The translations under genes were made by a program, and so were the position numbers. Positions 7,290 to 12,500 of a stretch of 12,500 bases of DNA are shown here, in pieces. Each line of letters starts with the position of its first letter. Positions within the stretch are counted from its first letter, which is position 1. The notes below the pieces were generated by a model. The model was not told the origin of the DNA. It did no database searches and saw nothing but the letters and a program-made list of their open reading frames with translations. The stretch comes from Dichotomocladium elegans (lineage: Eukaryota; Mucoromycota; Mucoromycetes; Mucorales; Lichtheimiaceae): NCBI GenBank assembly GCA_025716815.1, contig JAIXMN010000086.1, positions 1 to 12,500 of the forward strand. Reading direction: 5' to 3'.

Positions 7290-8605
7290 ATGAACCAAGC
7301 TACAAGTGTTTCTGCAACTGCTGCTCCTTCTGCCTCTCAACTTAGGGATATGTTAGATCAAGTTGGTAAGTACTATATAAGGTTTGCTTATTGGTCTAAT
7401 GCTGGAGTAGACATTAAGGTATCCATTGATGTGATAATGGAGTACCTTAATGCCAATGAAATCTGTGCTTTCCCTGGGGATCAGGGAAAGGAGACATTTT
7501 TCCTTGGAAAGATCATCCCTTCATCTGACCCTGATTAGGGGAATAGTGGTTTTCCTCTGGTCCTTTGCTCTGAGGAGCCTGGGGTGTACAACCCATTATT
7601 TGTGGTATGTTGAAATTGCAGTAAGCTCTGTTTTTTTACTAAGATATGTTTTAGAATGAGGTTGAGCCACCTTCCTCACCTGCATCTATGATTTCACCTG
7701 TGTTCCTCCCACAGGATGGTGAGGATAGCCCCAGTGACAGTGAGGGGCCTCTAGAGGTCTTAGTGCCTACAAAGAGAGCAAGGCTTAAGGTAGGTCTCCT
7801 GATATTTCATCAAATTTGGCCACTAACATGGTTATTTTAAGGCTCCTGTGGATGAAGTTGAGGTAAGGCTAAGAGATCTATGCAAAGGCTTTTTTAATCC
7901 TTTAATTCCTATAGCATGTATTGCAGTCTAGGGAAAGGCCAGTTGGATATCCTTGTCCCCTTCTTCAGAAGCTTCACAAAGCATCTGATGAGGAAATCAT
8001 TGCTGGGATGAACAATTTCATCTCTGAGCTAACATCTTGGAGACCCCTTGATGTTAAACTCATCTCAGATGGTGATACCATCACCCAGCAGAGAGAAAAG
8101 CTGCTCCATTCCTGGAAGCAAGTGGGAAGTAGTTTGAGGATGAGTTCTTTTCTAAAGAACTTATTTTATATCAATCTTGCTTCTTACTTTTTAGAGGAGA
8201 GCAAAAATCATCCTGGGTTGACAAAGGCTATATTTGTGAAATCCTTGGATTTTCTTAGTAAGTTTTAAATGCAACTAATACTCTACTAACTAATTAACCT
8301 TAATATCAAGATTCCCTTGACCCCAAGGAAGTGGCACGCTGCCTAACAGGAGCTATTAGGCTAAAGGAGCTCCTAGCACTAGGATGTCCTAGCATCCTCC
8401 TCCTCCCACACTTGTTCTCTGTGATTAACTTAGCTAGGGTAAGTAAAGATTAAAATGATGTTATAAACTGCTCTAAGCGTAATGATAGCTATCACAGGTG
8501 CAGTGGGAGGCCCTTCTAGAGGAAGTCCCAAAGGACTCAATTCTCTTTGTGCTCCCACTAATGGAAGCACAAAGGGATAAAACATTCTTGTCTTTACTCC
8601 AATAA
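7290..8605 (+). CDS. Orphan multi-exon gene, function unknown, with one amber codon in the simplest model
   Basis: I do not recognise this protein. The best model has exons 7290-7604, 7655-7789, 7842-7862, 7927-8257, 8311-8438 and 8498-8605, totalling 1,038 nt. The introns (50, 52, 64, 53 and 59 bp) are all GT-AG and phase-compatible; a CTAAC branch-like site lies in the fourth. The ATG at 7290 has an in-frame TAA upstream. Visible parts are a Ser/Ala-rich start, an acidic Ser-rich linker (DGEDSPSDSEG) followed by a basic KRARLK that could be a nuclear signal, then a leucine-rich helical C-terminal region ending SILFVLPLMEAQ...SLLQ. Codon 83 (7536-7538) is TAG, with reading continuing as GNSGFPLVLCSEEPGVYNP. 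Either the gene is newly broken, or 7419-7538 is an extra in-frame 120-bp intron ending in that TAG. A 42-bp optional intron at 7366-7407 also keeps phase. Function is open. Confidence 0.62.
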
Positions 8606-9277
8606 GCTCAGTTCCTTAGTCTGTAATTTAAAATGTAACATTGCCTAGGGCTTTTCCTGGAAGTATAATAGATTAAATATTGGTATGGGATCAAGAGGAA
8701 CCAAAAGGCAAAAATACAATTTTCAGCCAAAAAGAGCTGGTCTTTAAATTTGCGTCCCCCCAAAAAATTTTCTTGCCGCATTGCAGTGACATTTTTTTCA
8801 AACTAATCTCCTTCATTTGTCAACCATTGCATGAAGCCGACTTATAAATTTGCGCACATTAACTGCTAGCAATTGTTGCATCAACGTTTTCCACATGCAT
8901 TCAGCTAGATGCAAAAACATCTTCGTAATTATACTTTTAATTTTCTTCTTCTCAGCAAAGATCTACGAAATTGTTAACAATGTGCTGCTAGGCAAAGCGA
9001 GGTACTATTCTTAATGTAATTGTCCTTTTTTTTGACTTCAACAATCGCGCCATCAGCTTTCCTCCATGCTATACCGCAAAAACGAATGGCAATCAGCATA
9101 CCCTCTTGTCTGCTTTTTGGTGAGAATTACACAAAGGTGATATGCGTCCCAGAAATAAGTGTGTGCGTTTCACGCCAGTCCTGCCGCCAGCGTGTTAAAA
9201 AAAACCTTTTTTGCTTCATTACGCGTTCATTTGAAGGATTCAAACGCATCGTTCTGCGATTGACACTTTCTTCACAT
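8606..9277. other. Gene-poor stretch
   Basis: I see no recognisable gene. A 39-codon plus-strand frame from the ATG at 8895 to the TAA at 9012-9014 encodes a hydrophobic stretch (NIFVIILLIFFFSAKIYEIV) and could be a small membrane peptide or an exon, but nothing else supports it. A 158-codon plus-strand frame (9020-9496) starts at TTG, has no family features and overlaps a better minus-strand candidate. Confidence 0.35.
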
Positions 9278-9499
9278 TCAATCGTCGTAGTAATTACTCA
9301 ATTCCTCGACATTATACTTGCCTGGCAAGCCGAACGGTTTAATTGCAGAGGCCACATAATCTCGATTCTTTTCCCGGCCAGCATTAGCTTTACCTCCATG
9401 GCTGAACAACGATTTAACGACAATCAATCTCAATCGCAATTGCATTCTTTTTTGCAGGATGCAAACAATAGCAAGAACTCTGAATGGTGTTGGTAACAT
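9278..9499 (-). CDS. Possible small protein (73 aa), unknown function
   Basis: An ATG-started minus-strand frame encodes 73 residues. The N-terminus is basic and hydrophobic (MLPTPFRVLAIVCILQKRMQ), which could suit a mitochondrial presequence or membrane anchor. The rest is hydrophilic (HGGKANAGREKNRDYVASAI) and ends FGLPGKYNVEELSNYYDD. The composition looks more protein-like than the overlapping plus-strand frame, but I recognise no family. The start codon is 86 bp from the outer end of the Mutator-like element, so the element would sit in this gene's promoter region. It could be a chance frame or one exon of a larger gene. Confidence 0.33.
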   Translation of the reverse strand: MLPTPFRVLAIVCILQKRMQLRLRLIVVKSLFSHGGKANAGREKNRDYVASAIKPFGLPGKYNVEELSNYYDD

Positions 9500-9575
9500 A
9501 GTCCTTGCAGTTTTGAAAGGTTACCGGAAAACGCGACGTATTGAAAACTGGTAAAGGATAATAGTAGACGCAGGT

Positions 9576-9584
9576 TTGCTTAAA
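9576..9584. other. Putative 9-bp target site (left copy of duplication)
   Basis: Mutator-like elements usually duplicate 9 bp (sometimes 8-11) on insertion. If the element begins at GGGAG (9585), the left copy is TTGCTTAAA. The right copy would lie just past the end of the window and cannot be seen. Confidence 0.35.
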
Positions 9585-9719
9585 GGGAGTTGACCGTTTG
9601 GATTTATAAGCGTAAACTAAAAATAAAAGTACCTCTGTTCAACCTCATTCTCTCATCCCTTGAAAATCTGCTCAATTTGTAAACATGATCTCTACATTCC
9701 TCCTCGTAATGTGCAGATC
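9585..9719 (+). repeat. Left terminal inverted repeat of the MULE (135 bp)
   Basis: It reads from GGGAGTTGACCGTTTGG to CGTAATGTGCAGATC and equals the reverse complement of 12366-12500 at every position checked. Beyond it the sequences diverge at once (TTGATG here, GACTTA on the other side), fixing the inner boundary. Confidence 0.95.
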
Positions 9720-9822
9720 TTGATGATCGCGCTTTTCTCTGAAGCACTCCATCAAATTAGTTTGATATTACTAATATACTTGTGAATGCTATTTTTTTTA
9801 AAAAAAGAGAAGTAATCTTTTG

Positions 9823-12333
9823 CTAGAAGCGGTTCTGGTGACGATTGCTTTGATTGGGGATTTCAGCATCATAAAGAGTGGAACTGAGAGATCGCACTTG
9901 CTCTCTTATGCGGATAAGGGTGCTCAACATATTAAACGAAAACATCGCCGGGGTTGCTCTATTTGCCTGTGTTGCAAACGAGTTGACTTCAGCTTGCAAA
10001 CTATTCCAGTCAGTAAAACACTAAACGCCCTAAATAGAGATGAAGTACCTTCTTATTGCTTCCTGAATTGCGTGTTCTTGATCCATCTCTTCATCCATGA
10101 CAGACTCTTGCGAGGCCGTGCTTTCCATCGTCTGGTTTATGCGCATGTCCAACAGGCAAGTGCGCTTTACCCTGTGCAGCAGGTACAAGTGCTTGCACAA
10201 TGCATGACTGCGTTCAAAATCCAAGCATGTGCAAGCTGTCATTCTATTGTCATTGATTGTGATGGTGTATGATTTTGTGTTATCAGTAAATGACATAACT
10301 GTTGCAGCAGACTCGGTGTAGCTGGTAACCATAGCATTTGCCACATCCTCTATTTCGGTAAAGCATTACAGGGATTTAAGAATGTATTATAATACATTAT
10401 AGATGACAGCAGTTAATTTAATGACCATAACAGCTTTATACAATGCTATTACCTGGAATATCTCTGGCAAGGTTGTTGCGTTGTCGTTCAGCCCTTGTCA
10501 TTACAGCTGGTGACACCATCAATGCTTTCTGTGCATGGTCCGTCATGACTGACGGCAACACGACATCCCAAAGGATATACACCAGCACGTTTACATGCTG
10601 CCGCTTCAATCCTTTTAGATATACCTCCTTGAGAGATTGATGCCAACTTTCAATGAAATTATTGGTATCAATATGGTAATTATGCTAATACAAATGCTGG
10701 TGAGTACTGGCCATTATTAATAGTTTAACATACTTGACGCCATGCTCTCGACCATTTCTCTTTCTTGCCCAAGTAATGATCGTCAATGTACTGGATCAGG
10801 TCATTTGCATCCCACTCTTGCTCATGCTGCTCTACCCACATAACCAACTCATCATATGCCATCTGGAAATCCTCCTCATTCTCAGCATACATCATCCTTT
10901 TCAGGTATGAGAATGCATCATCGCGGTGCTGGCGCTTCTCCTGAACGGTTTTTTGAACACCAATCATGGGTCTCACTTTTCCGGGGAGATTCTTGCGCCA
11001 TGCACGGAGGATATGCCAGAAGCAAAGCAGCACCTGGCAACCCTCACCAAACACTGTTAAGATTGCAAGAATCTCAGTGCTCGAATTATCGATCATAACC
11101 TTGTTAGGAAGAAAACCAATATCGTCCTTGAGCCATTTGAACCATTCAACAATGGGATAATGAGTCTCAGAATTAGTAATCATCCAGCATAATGGGGCTC
11201 CTTTTCCAGTCTGCTGGGAGCGGGCAACAATAGTGTATAGGAAGCAGGACATTCCTTTATACACGCATGTCTTATGGGTTGAGTCCACGCAAATTAGGTC
11301 ACCATTGCTAAGCAGCATCTATAGATATACCATTAACAAATAGTAAAATGTGAAGCGCCTAACCATTCTGTACATTAAATTACCTCTCGTTGCCAATGTG
11401 AAAGAAAACTAAAGACAAACACATCGTCTGCCACGTCATTTAACTTTAGCCACAGTGCTGTTCCACGCTCATTACAAATCTTCGCTGCCCAGCTGTCCAA
11501 GCTCTTATCAATATTTGCATTATGCAATGCGCGTTTCTGGATGCACATATTCATTGCATAATACACATGGCGATATGTAATGCGCAAGGAACGTGGGATC
11601 GTGGCAAGATGGCCAGTCGTTTGCTCTGTCAGGTTTGTTTCGCTTGCTGTATGTTGATTTAAGATTGTCTCAAGGATACCGCGGTCTAATTGAATCATTT
11701 GCTGGATGCTACTCCAGTTCAAGCCACTCTCTACTAGCTGATACAATGTCTGGCGAACATTTCGGCTATTCGGGGTTGAAGCAAAGTCTTGTTGCGAGCG
11801 AGGTGTATGTCCAGTATGGCGCCAATTATAAACGACAGTAATCATTGTCGGATCAGCGATATACCGCGTGCCTTTAATTGATGCCACACATCCACAAGGC
11901 AAGTTATCATGAGTCCCATCTGGGCCATTAGATGATACTTGCGGTTGTTTATGGCGGTGACACCTGTAGAACTACAAAACGCGAACTTAAGTACCTACTG
12001 TGATGAATATGTATTCAGCCATACCACACTAAAGCTGGTGCCTGATGGACGACCACGCTTCACCCCAAGTGTACTAGTGCCAGTCCCATTGCTGCTGTTG
12101 GTAACTGGTTGCTGAAGACGCTCCTCAAACTTCTTGTTGCTTGCGCGCGTGCTGCCACCGGTTTGGTTATAAAAAGTGCAGCCTGTGCGTTGTTCTTCTT
12201 TGGCAACAAATGCTTCGAATCTGCTCCACTCCATTTGCTCAACTGATGGGCATTCATCAGCGTAATCTGCAACATCCATTACAAACGATTCGCGAAGTAA
12301 ATCAGCGGCTGTTTCCAGTAGACTCGGCGGCAT
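9823..12333 (-). CDS. Mutator-like (MULE) transposase, six exons
   Basis: This DDE transposase cuts and inserts the element at its inverted repeats. Exons on the minus strand are 12333-11999, 11963-11384, 11318-10734, 10684-10453, 10349-10049 and 10000-9823. Introns are 35, 65, 49, 103 and 48 bp, all GT-AG; the spliced frame is 2,211 nt (736 aa) with no stop. The start follows an in-frame TAG. Residues 36-75 resemble the FAR1-type DNA-binding N-terminus (SRFEAFVAKEEQRTGCTF), and KRGRP (92-96) looks like an AT hook. CHRH (113-116) with CGC (135-137) suggests a zinc site. The MULE core follows: SHWQRE then LICVDSTHKT (Asp317), VMIDNSSTE (Asp382), CFWH (Cys404, His407), TNNFIESWH (Glu512 a candidate third acid). 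A SWIM finger C-x-C-x9-C-x-H (617, 619, 629, 631) and a helical tail complete it. Without splicing it looks like four fragments, which is misleading. Confidence 0.92.
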
Positions 12334-12365
12334 GATCTAGAAATTACAGGTTAGTGCATTAAGTC

Positions 12366-12500
12366 GATCTGCACATTACGAGGAGGAATGTAGAGATCAT
12401 GTTTACAAATTGAGCAGATTTTCAAGGGATGAGAGAATGAGGTTGAACAGAGGTACTTTTATTTTTAGTTTACGCTTATAAATCCAAACGGTCAACTCCC
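12366..12500 (-). repeat. Right terminal inverted repeat of the MULE (135 bp), likely promoter side
   Basis: It is the exact inverse of 9585-9719. It lies 32 bp upstream of the transposase ATG. Read towards the gene it contains TTTATAA (12476-12482 on the minus strand), about 145 bp before the ATG, a weak TATA-like candidate. Because both repeats carry it, an outward or antisense copy of the same promoter may exist at the other end. Confidence 0.93.

Larger units (their letters stand above)
9585..12500 (-). mobile_element. Complete autonomous Mutator-like element (MULE)
   Basis: The element is 2,916 bp, bounded by 135-bp terminal inverted repeats (9585-9719 and 12366-12500) with no mismatch by eye, and contains a single transposase gene on the minus strand. 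Identical long repeats plus an uninterrupted spliced reading frame point to a recent insertion. Outer ends read GGGAGTTGACCGTTTGG. The window stops at the base complementary to 9585, so the true end could lie a few bases further out. About 100 bp of non-coding DNA separates the left repeat from the stop codon, against only 32 bp between the right repeat and the start codon. The promoter must therefore lie largely within the right repeat. Confidence 0.93.

Noticed and set aside
6132..7538. Reassigned stop codons, given TAG and TGA inside two reading frames
   Set aside because: The transposase reads through 736 codons with TAG only at its end. The helicase is truncated, and an alternative intron explains the other TAG.
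9020..9496. 158-codon plus-strand frame
   Set aside because: It begins at TTG with no recognisable features, and overlaps a more protein-like minus-strand frame.
10030..12333. Transposase as a pseudogene in four fragments
   Set aside because: Every break coincides with a phase-compatible GT-AG intron, and joining them restores conserved motifs.

Overview
The window is from a eukaryotic nuclear genome, most likely a fungus and possibly an early-diverging one. Two genes are reconstructed only by removing short GT-AG introns (35-103 bp, donors such as GTAAGT, GTATGT, GTAGGT). A partial large-subunit rRNA and a complete 5S rRNA both read closest to fungal versions as I remember them. The lineage is an inference; no alignment or search was run.

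Layout. Positions 1-4870 look like a relic of, or something derived from, a ribosomal DNA spacer. In minus-strand order there is a tRNA-like stretch (about 4868-4792), a decayed 3' end of the large-subunit rRNA (4760-4152), a 33-bp minisatellite (3865-3195), an intact-looking 5S rRNA gene (3160-3043) with a T6 terminator, a tRNA-like plus-strand SINE-head candidate (2573-2648), a 158-bp satellite (2508-1541), a second 33-bp minisatellite array (1405-545) and a diverged satellite monomer (175-1). Positions 4970-5925 hold six copies of a 165-bp satellite. It shares an approximately 30-bp core with the 158-bp satellite, in the opposite orientation.

Positions 5926-7200 carry a minus-strand relic of a PIF1-family helicase C-terminus of the Helitron type, broken by two in-frame stops. 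Four copies of a 112-bp repeat and two of an 81-bp repeat follow. A plus-strand gene of unrecognised function occupies 7290-8605: six exons on the simplest model, including a 21-nt microexon, with an amber codon that an alternative 120-bp intron would remove. After a gene-poor stretch there is a possible 73-residue minus-strand gene (9499-9278).

Positions 9585-12500 are a complete Mutator-like element (MULE). It has two 135-bp terminal inverted repeats with no mismatch, and between them one six-exon transposase gene on the minus strand. Spliced, this gives an uninterrupted 736-residue protein with the expected order: FAR1-like N-terminus, AT-hook-like motif, DDE core and SWIM zinc finger. The window ends exactly at the outer base of the right repeat. 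This element is the best-supported and probably youngest feature. The most unexplained signals are the core shared between two satellites and the orphan gene.
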